DNA of 64,000 nt from contig JALMLS010000303.1 of assembly GCA_038496445.1 (NCBI GenBank), forward strand, positions 1-64,000, written 5' to 3'. Origin of the DNA: Trichosphaerium sp. ATCC 40318 (taxonomy: Eukaryota; Discosea; Flabellinia; Trichosidae). The first letter of the stretch is position 1; every line of letters begins with the position of its first letter. A program made the translations under genes and the position numbers. The notes beneath the pieces are model-generated. The model did not search any database and was not told where the DNA came from. It saw only the letters and a program-made list of their open reading frames with translations. This document shows, in pieces, positions 23,391-33,782 of the stretch.

Positions 23391-24089
23391 ATGGAAAAGG
23401 AGAAACAACAAACACAGTTCAACCAAGTATTCGACCTTGTTGCGCTACCAATTGAGTTAATAGTCCATATTCTCAAACAAGGGACGTATACACTTCGTAC
23501 AGCCCAAACGTGCCATCTTTTACGAGATATTGTTCACAACCATGTTGGGTATGGTCACATCAGTATTAAAAACACAAATGAAGTTCAAATGCTTTCTGGT
23601 AGTCCATTACTCCAGAATACGACTATTGATCTCATCCGGTGTAGCACTATAACAGATGAGTGTATGAAGGTGTTGGCAGGTGTACATAAGATTGATTTAT
23701 CAAATGCAAATGTAACAGATGAGGGTTTGAAGGTATTGGCAGGTGTGCACACTATCAACCTATGTCATTGTGAGTCAATAACAGACAATGGCATTGTGGC
23801 ATTGGCAGGTGTACATGATATTAATTTATCATTTACAAATGTAACAGATGAAGGTTTGAAGGTATTGGCAGGTGTACACACTATCAACTTGTATGCTTGT
23901 AAATCAATAACAGACAATGGCATTGCGGCATTGGCAGGTGTACATGATATTAATTTATCATATACAAATGTAACAGATGACGGTTTAAGGGTGCTAGCAG
24001 GTGTACATACCATCAGCTTGGATTACAACAGAATAGAGCTACCAGTAATTAAAATGTTGACAGGTGCATATAAAATACGGTTAGTCTAA
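23391..24089 (+). CDS. F-box/leucine-rich repeat protein, 232 residues
   Basis: A single-exon gene. Residues about 17-55 form an F-box (LVALPIELIVHILKQG, then TAQTCHLLRDIVHN). From about residue 80, cysteine-containing-type leucine-rich repeats alternate two forms: xxITDNGIxALAGVHDINLS and NVTDEGLKVLAGVHTINLxxC. F-box proteins bind Skp1 in SCF ubiquitin ligases and the LRRs choose the substrate; the target is unknown. Repeat units are almost identical at DNA level, so copy number can change by unequal exchange. The first 216 bases and the preceding 23 are nearly identical to the copy starting at 63785. A longer relative lies at 31138. Confidence 0.85.
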   Translation: MEKEKQQTQFNQVFDLVALPIELIVHILKQGTYTLRTAQTCHLLRDIVHNHVGYGHISIKNTNEVQMLSGSPLLQNTTIDLIRCSTITDECMKVLAGVHKIDLSNANVTDEGLKVLAGVHTINLCHCESITDNGIVALAGVHDINLSFTNVTDEGLKVLAGVHTINLYACKSITDNGIAALAGVHDINLSYTNVTDDGLRVLAGVHTISLDYNRIELPVIKMLTGAYKIRLV

Positions 24090-24923
24090 TAAACTGTACA
24101 TTTATCGCTTTTATCGAAAATCCATATTCGACTCTAGCATGAACATGTACAACTGTTACCTTACCAGAGGTTGCTGAAATGGGACCGGGATTGTATGTTA
24201 TATATGTCAACACTGAAGAGAACAAAACTAGTTAGGTGTCTTTCCACGGATACAAAAAATAAAATGACTTCCAAATTTCTCAATTCTCAAACAACATTGT
24301 AATACACTGCATTTTTTATTTACTAACTAGCTACTGGATTTTTATCTATTGTAGTCACGTGTTTATTATTACGAAATTACATGTAATTTCTCCAGTTGCG
24401 TCTTCTCAAACACATGCGCAGGTGAGTATTATATGAGTGCCGAATACGGGACTGTTGGACACTTGAAGCCTGGGTAATGTACCTCTGTCACCAACTAATT
24501 GGTGCGCTCGCACGCGATTTATTCAAAAAATTGTGTGCCACACGTGACTATTATCAAACCTCACAACACAGAATTTTCAAGTCCTATCTTAGGTTTGTTT
24601 ATAGCAACTTCTCCGCCATTTCTTCCCATGTGAACGTGCGACAGAGAAAGATCAACTTTAGTCTTTTTAAGCTACGCAAGCCACATGCATATATGATATA
24701 AGTGCGTAGTAGTGCACTATGCTTTCCCGTGCGATGAAGTAGTTGAGGGCAATAGACATTTATTCTGACCTCTGGGTTATTCTTTCTGCAGGTGCAATGT
24801 ATTGAAAGCGTGCAAAAACTGCTATTCAACCAAGAATCACGTGATGGAATATTGTTTGACATTACCTGAAAGCCTGGATTTTGGCACGAAATTGCTGTTC
24901 ATATTTTTAATACCAATAAAACC
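24090..24923. other. Intergenic stretch with no gene seen
   Basis: Short frames at 24477-24701 and 24802-24999 show no domain or family motif and were not called. CACGTG palindromes occur at about 24357, 24542 and 24839. The right end is the leader of the following gene. Confidence 0.45.
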
Positions 24924-27900
24924 ATGGCCGAAGCACCTGGCAGAATCACTGTTGTTCCAATCGACATACCCAGTGCATGGTTTGCGAGTCGAGGCTTAAA
25001 ACCTGTTCCAAAACTATCTGTAGAGGCTAAAGTTGGTGAAGGAACACCACTATCAACAACGTATGCGCAGCAATCGGTGTCAGTTGCCAAATATTCAAAT
25101 TTTGTTGTTCGCCGACACGGGGACAAAGGTGAGGGTGAAATGTTTATCAGAGTGTCATTGACGCTTTGGCATAGTTCTTATTACAAACGGTAACGAAGCT
25201 CACAATTATGAGTTTAAACCATTCAACGACGGGCCATTTAGCGTACATATATCTCCAACACACGTGGCAGTTGCGTTAGTGCATTATGAAGTTGTCTCTA
25301 TATATGACCTGAAAAACATCAAAGCAGTTGTACGTGAGCACTATACATGCTTATTAACCTCACTTTTTTTTTTTCAGCAAACTCCTTTCTACGAAGCAGC
25401 GTTTCCAAAGCAACAGATCAAACACTTTGAGTGGGATAACAAATCTAAAATGAGGTTTGCTGTGCTTACAAATAAAGGTACAATATTTCAGTTGTATACG
25501 ATTTTGTGACACGTGGATTAGGAAACTTAACTAGCCATGAACCTTTACGAGATGATGATGGAAAACTTATCCTCTCTAATGTGTCAGCATGCACGTGAAT
25601 CACTTCTCTTAATTAAGTCTCATATATCAATAGTTACTTGGCATCATAGTATTGATACTATCGCTGTTGCACGCGAAGGTATACAAAGCACAAATTTGTA
25701 CTTTTTTACTTTCCAAATCTACCGTTTTTATAGAACCCAATTAGTCCTAACACAATCGATAGATTCTGCTGTAGAAGTGTACGCTATTTTTGATGATGGC
25801 AGCTCAAAATTGCGCACTACACACAAACCTGTAGCAGTAACGGAAAAGCCAAAATGGATTTGTTTTCCTTGTCCTACAAAATACTTTCTTGGATATCCAA
25901 GTAGTGATAACGTCAACCAAATAACCGTAGTTATGGTATATGTTATTACCAAAGTAGCATCGTCATTCTTAATTAATTCAGACCTACCGAAACCTGAATG
26001 CCTGTTCACATACATCCCAGAAAAGTAAGCTACAAAAAACCACGTGTGGTTTTTCTTTTTTTTTTCCTTTTAATGTTCAAACGTCTTATTGCTATTTAGT
26101 AAGCACTTACTTATTTATTCTTCTGCTACAAAATCGGATATGGTTCTGCATTTAATAACAGAAGTAAACCCACGATGTGTTTGGAAAATGCAGCCTGGGA
26201 TCCATGGTGTCTTCTATTTACCACAAGGAGGTTTGATTAATATCCTCTCTGGTGTTGGGAAGAAGTGTAGAGTTCGTAGAATAGAGAGTAGTTCAACTAA
26301 AAATAAGTCTGTATTTGCATGGATGGTGGAAGGCTTGACTTCAACAACAAACATTTCCACATACCATCCACTACCACAATACAGTGGTGACGGAGGTTAC
26401 GTAAGTGTTGATAGCAGAAAATTGTTTGAGGATACTTCGCAAGGATCAAGCAAAGGCTTTCAAGGTAATTCAATCAGTACCCTTACTTCCAACCGCGGGG
26501 AGATGCCTATTGAACATTTGGTTGATGTGGTTCTGGTCAACGCAAAAAAAGTATTTGAAGATAGAACGAGTCAAATCAAAGATGAGTTTATAGCTATCGC
26601 CAGGGACATCAGGTACGCCACAACATGGTTTTATTATCATAAATACATCCCCGCAGATATCTTATACTTGTTTACAGGAAAAATACTGAGCTTGAGTACA
26701 AACAAAAACATGACAAAATCATACAAGAGTTTGGAAAAAAAAACGACAGATTACAGAAAGGTGTACTGAAAGTATTTGTTTATTAACTCTTTTTAACGAT
26801 CGTTCTTTAGCCGAGGCACAGCTTGAACATCAGAAAGAATTGTTAAAAATGGAGAAACAAAAGATGGCTGTTTATAAACAACATTCTAAGGGAGGTCGGG
26901 TTGTTCTTAACGTTGGTGGCAGAAGGTGTTACTAAAAGTTGCAAATACTATCATGATTTATTGAACTAGGTTCGAGACGACAAAGTCAACACTCACTAGA
27001 TACCCGCACTCCATGCTTGGTGCTATGTTTTCTGGAAGACACGAAATTATAGATGATGGCAATGGTGTGTTTATTGATAGATCTCCAGAGCGATTTGGTA
27101 TGGTCTCCTGCTATTCCATCTTTTTTCTTACTTTGTCACATGTAGAGTTCATATTGAATTACCTCCGAGATGGTATATTGGATGTGCCTAGTACAATACG
27201 CATATCCTCTATGATACAAGAGGCTTATTACTTTGGATTAGATGACCTAGCTGAGTATTTGAGAGGAGCTAAAGGTACCTGTTTATTCACTTAAGAATGC
27301 CACATTTAAACAGTTACCTAAAAACAACAATGTCATAAAAGTGTTTTTTATTGAGTATTTGACCTCTTTGAGTAATTTGCTGCACACTTAGGCAATAACA
27401 TGGCCGGTACCAATAACAGTAACATTGATTTTGGCGGTAACAGCTCAGGTGGCTTTAATAACTCAGGAGGTAGTTTTGGCTACTTCAACAACTATAACAG
27501 TGGATGGGAAGGCAACGATAATGATGGACAAAGAGGCACAAGGGGAGCCAATTTATTAGGTGCGTAAACAAACCAACTGATTGTTAGTGATGCTCATTCG
27601 TACTTAAGTAGTGCTAAAATTTTGTCTGAAGTCATTTTTCCTTTTTTTTTTTTTCGCTGTTATTGCTTTGGTTTTCTTGTAATTTTTTATTTCAAAAAGG
27701 CACTAAATGGACAGACGGTAATCAAAAAGTAATCATGCAATCCATCTCTTTCTCACCACAATTCAATACAAAGTCTCATGAAGAACTGCGATGGCAAGAC
27801 TACCAATTACAGAAAAATGGAGGCGGTATGGGCTCTACGAGCTCTGTAGTTGGTTATACAAGCGGCTTTGGCAATACCAGTGGTTTTGGAAACTCATCAA

Positions 27901-28391
27901 GCAGTAGTAGCTTTGGAAACTCGTCTGGTATATTTGATGGCTCTTCTTTTGGTAGCTCTCGAGGATGGGGTAGCAGAACAGGTGAGCTTGTTATCCTTGC
28001 AAGTTTCTTTCTTTTACAAGTGTCTTTCTCTCTACAAAGTTATTTTGATGGAGGGACCATGTAGCACACTTGTCGTTTAGTGTCAACTAATATTTTTTTT
28101 CTGCTAGGTTTCGGTAATAATAGTAGCTCTAGTGGCTTTGGTAGCACCAGTAGTGGCTTTGGTAATACTTCTGGAAGCTTTGGAAGTAATCAAGGAACTG
28201 GCTTTGGCAGCTTATCAGGCTTCGGTGTCAGTGATAACATCAACCAGGCTGATAAAGAAAAAGAACCATCAAGTAAGGAAAAAGAGGGTGATTTTGAAGG
28301 ATGGTCGGGTTGTGATCCATTTGCAGAGATAGAAAAGAGTAAAAGAGATAACGATGAAGGCACAGGAAAGAGGAAAAGAAAGGAGATGTAG
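24924..28391 (+). CDS. Nup214-like beta-propeller fused to KCTD/BTB-T1 domain and FG-rich repeats
   Basis: The N-terminal half (MAEAPGRITVVPID onward) splices into blocks resembling the Nup214/Nup159 propeller: KYSNFVVRRHGDKVLITNGN, PFYEAAFPKQQIKHFEWD, ISIVTWHHSIDTIAVARE and ECLFTYIPENKHLLIYSSA. The same frame continues through MPIEHLVDVVLVNAKKVFED into a Lys/Glu coiled coil (about 26660-26870). A potassium-channel tetramerisation-type BTB domain follows: GGRVVLNVGGRRFETTKSTL, YPHSMLGAMFSG and EAYYFGLDDLAEYL (26895-27275). Gly/Asn/Ser-rich sequence with many GFG and SFG motifs comes next (27400-28240), then a charged tail. FG repeats and the propeller fit a nucleoporin; BTB-T1 is not expected there. 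Two adjacent genes, with a second start near 26502, remain possible although no stop separates them. TAG at 28389 is followed by 16 more in-frame codons. Confidence 0.65.
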
Positions 28392-28439
28392 GAAGAAATA
28401 ACAAATAGTTCAGATGAAGAAAAAGAAGACAATGAACCC

Positions 28440-28721
28440 TAATCCCACATTAAAAAATTTGTTACTTTCAAAACAAACAATGATTTTTTTCTTTTTCGAC
28501 AATGCTATGAAATTACTCTGTGGCATAAATCCTTGAGAATAATCCATTCCATCAATTACAACACCTTCATTAATACCAAGGGTATCTTCTATTGAAACAG
28601 TCTAGTCATTTCATTGGGCATTGCTATCGATATGATTGTATTACACATAAAGATTTACAGACACAGATAACAAACAATTCAAGGCACTTTATGTGTAAAG
28701 TTAGTCGAAGTTGTTGTTCAT
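28440..28721. other. Intergenic relic sharing an exon piece with the F-box/ankyrin gene
   Basis: Bases about 28610-28632 (TTTCATTGGGCATTGCTATC and on) repeat, in opposite orientation, an exon segment of the F-box/ankyrin gene at about 30423-30446 that encodes SHFIGHCYR. The surrounding sequence is not open, so it is probably a remnant of a paralogue. Otherwise nothing is recognised. Confidence 0.4.
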
Positions 28722-29297
28722 TCATAAAGTATGTTGTTTGTCATTGATAAAATAGCAATGGTCCTTCAGTTGACCATTTTCAAACCAACTCTTGTATTCT
28801 CCATGTCGTACGCCATTGACAAAGTAGTATTGCTCTTCCAATTGACCATTTTTGTACCAACATTTGTATTCTCCATCTTTTTCGTCATTAACAAAGTAAC
28901 ACAACTCATTCAATACCCCGTTCTTATGCCAAACTTTAAACTCTCCATCAAATCTACCATTAATGGAATAACACAGTTCGAATAATTGACCATTGTCATA
29001 CCAACTCTTGTACACTTCTCTCTGTTCTCCATTGTCACACGAAATCACGTGTTCTCCTTCTTCTCTTTTATCATCTTTGATAATGTAGAAATGCTTATTT
29101 ATTTGTCCATTGTCATACCAATACTTGAACCCTTCTTGTTTACCATGTTTCCACTCGAACTGGCACTTTATTCTGTTCAAACAAGTTCTACGTTGCCATT
29201 TTCTGTGCTTTTTAATGTCATTATCAAATCTCGTGGTAGTTGCCGTATATTTCGATAAAACAGGCCACTTGTAATATACTTCTGAGTCTAAATCCAT
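28722..29297 (-). CDS. MORN-variant repeat protein, N-terminally truncated F-box paralogue
   Basis: The 191-residue frame carries tandem repeats of about 22 residues, xGEYKxWYxNGQLxExxYFVN, of the MORN-variant (YwqK-like) type, usually protein-binding. The related gene at 54937 has an upstream segment LQLPLELQYIMIELD, which looks like the start of an F-box. The same block is present here (LHLPLELQLDIMDLD, about 29285-29330) but without an ATG: the frame runs back to a TAG near 29365. The first usable Met is therefore MDLDSEVYYKW. Either a small upstream exon supplies the start or the gene has lost its N-terminus. The repeats themselves are intact. Confidence 0.7.
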   Translation of the reverse strand: MDLDSEVYYKWPVLSKYTATTTRFDNDIKKHRKWQRRTCLNRIKCQFEWKHGKQEGFKYWYDNGQINKHFYIIKDDKREEGEHVISCDNGEQREVYKSWYDNGQLFELCYSINGRFDGEFKVWHKNGVLNELCYFVNDEKDGEYKCWYKNGQLEEQYYFVNGVRHGEYKSWFENGQLKDHCYFINDKQHTL

Positions 29298-29701
29298 TAT
29301 ATCTAGCTGAAGCTCTAGTGGTAGATGTAACAGACGTCTGTTACACTCATTTCTGGCTGCGCCTATCTATTTCGTACATTACAGGCTACAATGGTGTGTA
29401 TTTAAGATACCTTTCTGTGTTTTGCCATTTTGATGTTGACTAGGCTTTTAGTAATAGATTACTGGTAATGTGGCAAATAAGTTAGCTTGATGACTCAACA
29501 TGACTTTTCTTTTCATTGATTGTAAAATGTGTCTACAGATTACAATCGACAGAAAAAATGAGATTGCAAATGGTATGATATTTGGCAATCCAAAATAACT
29601 AAAAGGTTTGATGTTTTCAACAACTTGCCAAACAGCTCAAATTATTTTCGAAATAAAACTGTCTTAGACTTAGCCTAAACTAAAGAAAAAGACATTTTCA
29701 T

Positions 29702-30918
29702 TTATTTTTTTTTCTTTTTCTGTTCTTGTTGTTTTCGTTGTATCTCTTCAATAAGAAATAATTCCAAGTCCTTATGCTTGTTTCTTCGTGCAATATCTAG
29801 TGCTGTAGCATTATTCAAATAACCAATACCAACAGACAGATCAGCTTTTAACAAAAAATTAGTACTAGCACATTGTTCTGCTATACAAAAAAGGAGTTGT
29901 TTTGTCACCTTCAGGGAAAAGTTGAATGAGCAATTTGACAACATTTAAGTGTCCCTGAATACATGCCCACATTATGGGAGTTCCACCTCGGTCAGTAGGA
30001 GCAGCTATATTCTTTACAGACATCAGTATTCATTCAGAAAACACCTGCATTGGAAAAACGATGCTTACCAGAAAAGGATCAGTAGGATACTCATCGTTAA
30101 ACGTTGAAGGAAAGTAAACACGATTCTCCTCAGAATACTCTTAAGAGGTTATTAGATGCAACAAATGAAGCTTCTTAAAGTACCTATACCAGCCCAATAG
30201 AACGTTGAATAATTGCCTAGAAAATTATCAAAAACTCAAGTCAGAATCATTACGAATACCATAGTACGCCCAATCTGTGTAACAATAAAGCGTGTTTATA
30301 TCATGATAAGAATCACATGATCTATCAGTGATATTACTTTGGTTTAAGTATTTTATTTCACCTACACGTGCGAGGTGAACATGAATTTTTTTTAAACCCA
30401 AAATAAGAGCTTTAATGAGTACCTCGATAGCAATGCCCAATGAAATGAGAAGCTGAGTTCAATGCACCATTCACTACAACAAACAAAAGTCAAAAATGAA
30501 AAAAAAAAAAGAACAAAGAGGTGTCTCGCACTTGTATGTGGGACTTGACGTTTGTGACTTTCTAGAATGCGACCCTTTAAGGATTTATAAGTAATGGGCT
30601 GTATTTCAGACGTTTACCGGCAAGTTGAGGACAACATCCTTGTATTTCTCTAAAGGACTCGATCCAATCGCTTCAGACTGTGTTTTTGAACTGAAATCGC
30701 ATAGAAACAACGTCTGCCAAAGCTAGTACCAGAGTTAAATCGTATTGTTGTTAAGGTAAATACCTGCGTGTCTAAAGCGATACAACTCCATCTATGGCAC
30801 GTCAACATACATGAGAAAAGATCTTCAACGTCCATGAATGCGAATATTGCAATGACCGTCTAAACTTCATTAAAAATGATATAAACGCGTATTATACCTC
30901 GTCGGGTAGCTGTTGCAT
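29702..30918 (-). CDS. F-box protein with ankyrin-like C-terminus
   Basis: On the minus strand the first exon is just MQQLPDE (30918-30898). It splices through an intron starting GTATAAT to TVIAIFAFMDVEDLFSCMLT and CHRWSCIALDTQ. Together these make a canonical F-box (LPDE...DVEDL..C..TCHRW). Later exons include VVLNLPVNGALNSASHFIGH and end in an ankyrin-type segment NNATALDIARRNKHKDLELF followed by a Gln/Lys-rich tail to the stop at 29702. It would act as an SCF adaptor; the target is unknown. The start is 219 bases from the divergent F-box/LRR gene at 31138, so the two may share a promoter. Internal exon borders are approximate. Confidence 0.65.
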
Positions 30919-31137
30919 GTGTTATCACTGCTAATGTTATGATCTTAATTAAAGTCTTCTCGTTAGCAAGTTTTTCGCGTAACCTTCGCTAGATCCTTTT
31001 ATTCCTGTCGTTCGCGTGCACAGCGTTAAAGTTAAACAAGGTTAAATGGATATAAGACTTTTTCATGCACTTGATAAATCACGTGCTTCTATTTTCTGAG
31101 AGAATATTGCGCACACCTTGTTTAACAGCATTGTCCA

Positions 31138-32400
31138 ATGTCTACTGCTAAATACAACATGCTTCCCAGTTTCACGAATTGTAGTTCAAACCTATGCAGC
31201 ACTAGCTCTATATTCGAGCTAACTGCACTTCCCATTGAGATAATCGTCCATATCTTAAAACGTGGGATAATTACAATCCCTACAGCTCAAACATGTCGTT
31301 TATTACGAGATATAGTCCATAATCATGTTGGATACAATGAACTAATTATTAACAGCACAACCATGTTGTCAATGCTCGCTGCCAGCCCTATTCTTCGAAA
31401 TACACGAATTGATTTGAAAGGCATTCGAAGAACTCTGACAGATAGTCACTTACGCCTACTTTCAGGTGTTCACACTATTGACATAAATTGTTGTAGGAAT
31501 ATAACAGATAAGGGTATCAAAGTGTTGTTAGGAGTACATGAGATTGATTTATCAAATACAAGGGTAACAGATGAAGGTTTGAAGGCATTGGCAGGTGTAC
31601 ACACTATAAGTCTTAGATGGTGCAAAGGAATTACAGATAAGGGCATCAAGGCATTGGTAGGCGTACATCACATTGATTTAGGATACACAAAAGTTACATC
31701 TGAATGTGTTAAGGCATTTGCAGGCATACCTAACATCAGCTTGGAGTATTGTGATATAGCAGATGATTGCTTAAAGGCATTAGCAGGCGTTCACACAATA
31801 AATTTGAGTCAGTGTTCATATATAACAGATGAAGGCATCTCAGCATTGGCTGGTGTACATTACATTGATTTATCTTACACAAATGTACAAGATGCAGGTT
31901 TGAAGGCGTTGGCTGGTGTACACACAATCAACTTGGATAGTTGTGAGTCAATAACAGACTCAGGTATCAAAGCGTTGGCTGGTGCACATGGCATTGATTT
32001 ATCGGCTACGAATGTGACAGATGAAGGTTTAAAGGAATTGTTTGGTGTACATACCATCGTATTAGATAGTTGTATTAGAATAACAGACATGGGCATCCAC
32101 AAGTTGGCAGGTGTACACACTATCAACCTCAATTTTTGTGGTCAACTAACGGACTTGGGCTTCAAAGCATTGGCTGGTGCACATGACATAGATTTATCTT
32201 ATACAAAAGTGACTGATGAAGGTATCAAGGCATTATCTGGAGCTCACAGAATCAGTTTGTTTCATTGTAAAGAAATAACAGATGAGGGCGCTATAGCATT
32301 GGCAGGTGTACACGAAATCGATTTGAGACATGCAAACATAACAGTTGGTACTGTGGAGACATTACTTGATAGAGTACACACTGTTAAATACTCTAAGTAG
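31138..32400 (+). CDS. F-box/leucine-rich repeat protein, 420 residues
   Basis: A single-exon gene of the same family as 23391. The F-box is at residues about 28-65 (LTALPIEIIVHILKRG, TAQTCRLLRDIVHNHVGY). About fourteen LRRs follow, alternating NVTDEGLKALAGVHTINLxx and xxITDKGIKALAGVHxIDLS, up to the stop at 32398. The alternating Asp-Leu-Ser and Cys-bearing strands suggest duplication of a two-repeat unit. It is a predicted substrate receptor of an SCF ubiquitin ligase. It diverges from the F-box/ankyrin gene on the minus strand and is probably the closest source of the LRR fragments at 9918 and 38480. Confidence 0.87.
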   Translation: MSTAKYNMLPSFTNCSSNLCSTSSIFELTALPIEIIVHILKRGIITIPTAQTCRLLRDIVHNHVGYNELIINSTTMLSMLAASPILRNTRIDLKGIRRTLTDSHLRLLSGVHTIDINCCRNITDKGIKVLLGVHEIDLSNTRVTDEGLKALAGVHTISLRWCKGITDKGIKALVGVHHIDLGYTKVTSECVKAFAGIPNISLEYCDIADDCLKALAGVHTINLSQCSYITDEGISALAGVHYIDLSYTNVQDAGLKALAGVHTINLDSCESITDSGIKALAGAHGIDLSATNVTDEGLKELFGVHTIVLDSCIRITDMGIHKLAGVHTINLNFCGQLTDLGFKALAGAHDIDLSYTKVTDEGIKALSGAHRISLFHCKEITDEGAIALAGVHEIDLRHANITVGTVETLLDRVHTVKYSK

Positions 32401-32779
32401 AGCTGTGAGTCTGATTCCAGCACAACGGAAATTTGTTCGAGTACAAGTTAGATGTTTCAAACTTTTAATTGCCAAACAATCCTAAGTTCAGCTACACAAC
32501 TAGCGAGCATGTAACAAGCTTTTAATTATACTGTATTATGGTGCGACCTTAATAAAAAATATTAAAGGTTTTATCTAAATGTTAAAGCTTACATTGTTCA
32601 AATCCTATACATTTTTTCCCCTAACCCACAGAAACGCCTTGAATGTCATTTCGCTTATAAAACAGTACTTGCAAGGGCGGGGGAAAACCAACGAAGAATG
32701 AACAATTTGAAGTGTAAAACGTTTCGAGTCTTTAAAACAAGACTGAAATTCAATTTATTTCTATTCGGAACTCTACAAA
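32401..32779. other. Intergenic stretch
   Basis: No coding sequence was recognised. AATAAAAAATATTAAAGG near 32550 may serve polyadenylation of the upstream gene. The right end leads into the coiled-coil orphan gene. Confidence 0.45.
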
Positions 32780-33547
32780 ATGACATCGTCTGCCAACTGC
32801 CTTGTAGACATTAATAAGTATCTTACAGCTTTACAAGGCCAGCAAATGGAAATCCAAGCGTATTTGGATGCTGTGCATTCGGATCAAGAAGTCATTACTG
32901 AGAACTTTAATGCAATCTCTAAGCGCTATCGCAGCTCTTTGGCTACTCTAAATTGTTTATGGAAAGACAACTGTGATTTACGTGCTTCCCTAGGTGCGCA
33001 TTTCTACTTAACACGTACAAACAGGCTTTCCTACGTGATTTTAGCATTTGAGAGGAGAGCAAAAAACCACAAGCAGGATCCACTACGCGAAAATCAAATC
33101 AGCATTAAAAACACGAGGAAGTTGGCTAGCAGTGACACAGAAGATTGGGTGCAGTGTATCAGCGAACACGTAAGCGCGGAATTACACAACAATCAGAATA
33201 ATAAAGCTGAAAAAGCTCAAAGGGCGCGTACAACGTTAACCGTTGGGTTCTAAAGCGTTCCAGGTTCTATTGGAAGAAAACAGACGTATCAGCTCAGACT
33301 TGGAATATGCCAACAAACTGCTTATTAGCGCATGCTGTAAACTTAGGCGGTGCGTCTACAATAACTTGTTTAGTCTAAAGTGCACCACAGTGAAAAAATG
33401 CGTCAAAACGCGCTAAGAAAGTTGCCATGCACACTGCAATTAGTAGAGTCATCGCCTCGTGCACTGGAAACATCCAATAATAAAAAAATACAGTGGCGGC
33501 CGGAAACAACAACAGAACTTGTAAATGGCGACATTATTTTACTGTAA
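32780..33547 (+). CDS. Unknown coiled-coil protein, four exons
   Basis: No family was recognised. Starts MTSSANCLVDINKYLTALQG. A coherent model needs three introns: GTGCGC...TTTTAG (about 32993-33041, giving RASLAFERRAKNHK), GTAAGC...TTCCAG (about 33171-33269, giving CISEHVLLEENRRI) and GTAAAC...TAAAG (about 33342-33385, giving SACLHHSEKMRQNALRK). The last exon ends VNGDIILL at TAA 33545. Without these introns the frame stops at 33253. The product of about 190 residues is rich in Glu, Lys, Arg and Gln and looks mostly helical. It begins 379 bases after the F-box/LRR gene and lies upstream of the RasGEF gene. Confidence 0.55.
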
Positions 33548-33782
33548 CAGGCTACCATGCCTTTTTCGTCCATAAAACGCACGTTGCTCTCCATTGATCT
33601 TTATAAGGGGTCTTATTCGTGTTTGAAAAATCACGTGATTTTTCTTTGGTAAGAAGGCTGTTTTTGGATTTTTCTGTGCCTCTTTTACAATGTATGTATT
33701 GGCGTCCACCTTAACTTGAAGTGGAGCAATGTGAACCTAACTTGTTACAAATTCACTTCCAAATGCCTACATTGCCGCTGAA

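Noticed and set aside
23765-24013. Minus-strand frame opposite the LRR repeats, and a similar one at 31875-32132
   Set aside because: Periodic antisense shadows created by the repeated LRR codons.
33403-33594. 63-codon minus-strand frame
   Set aside because: It overlaps the last exon of the spliced coiled-coil gene on the plus strand, which reads better as coding sequence.
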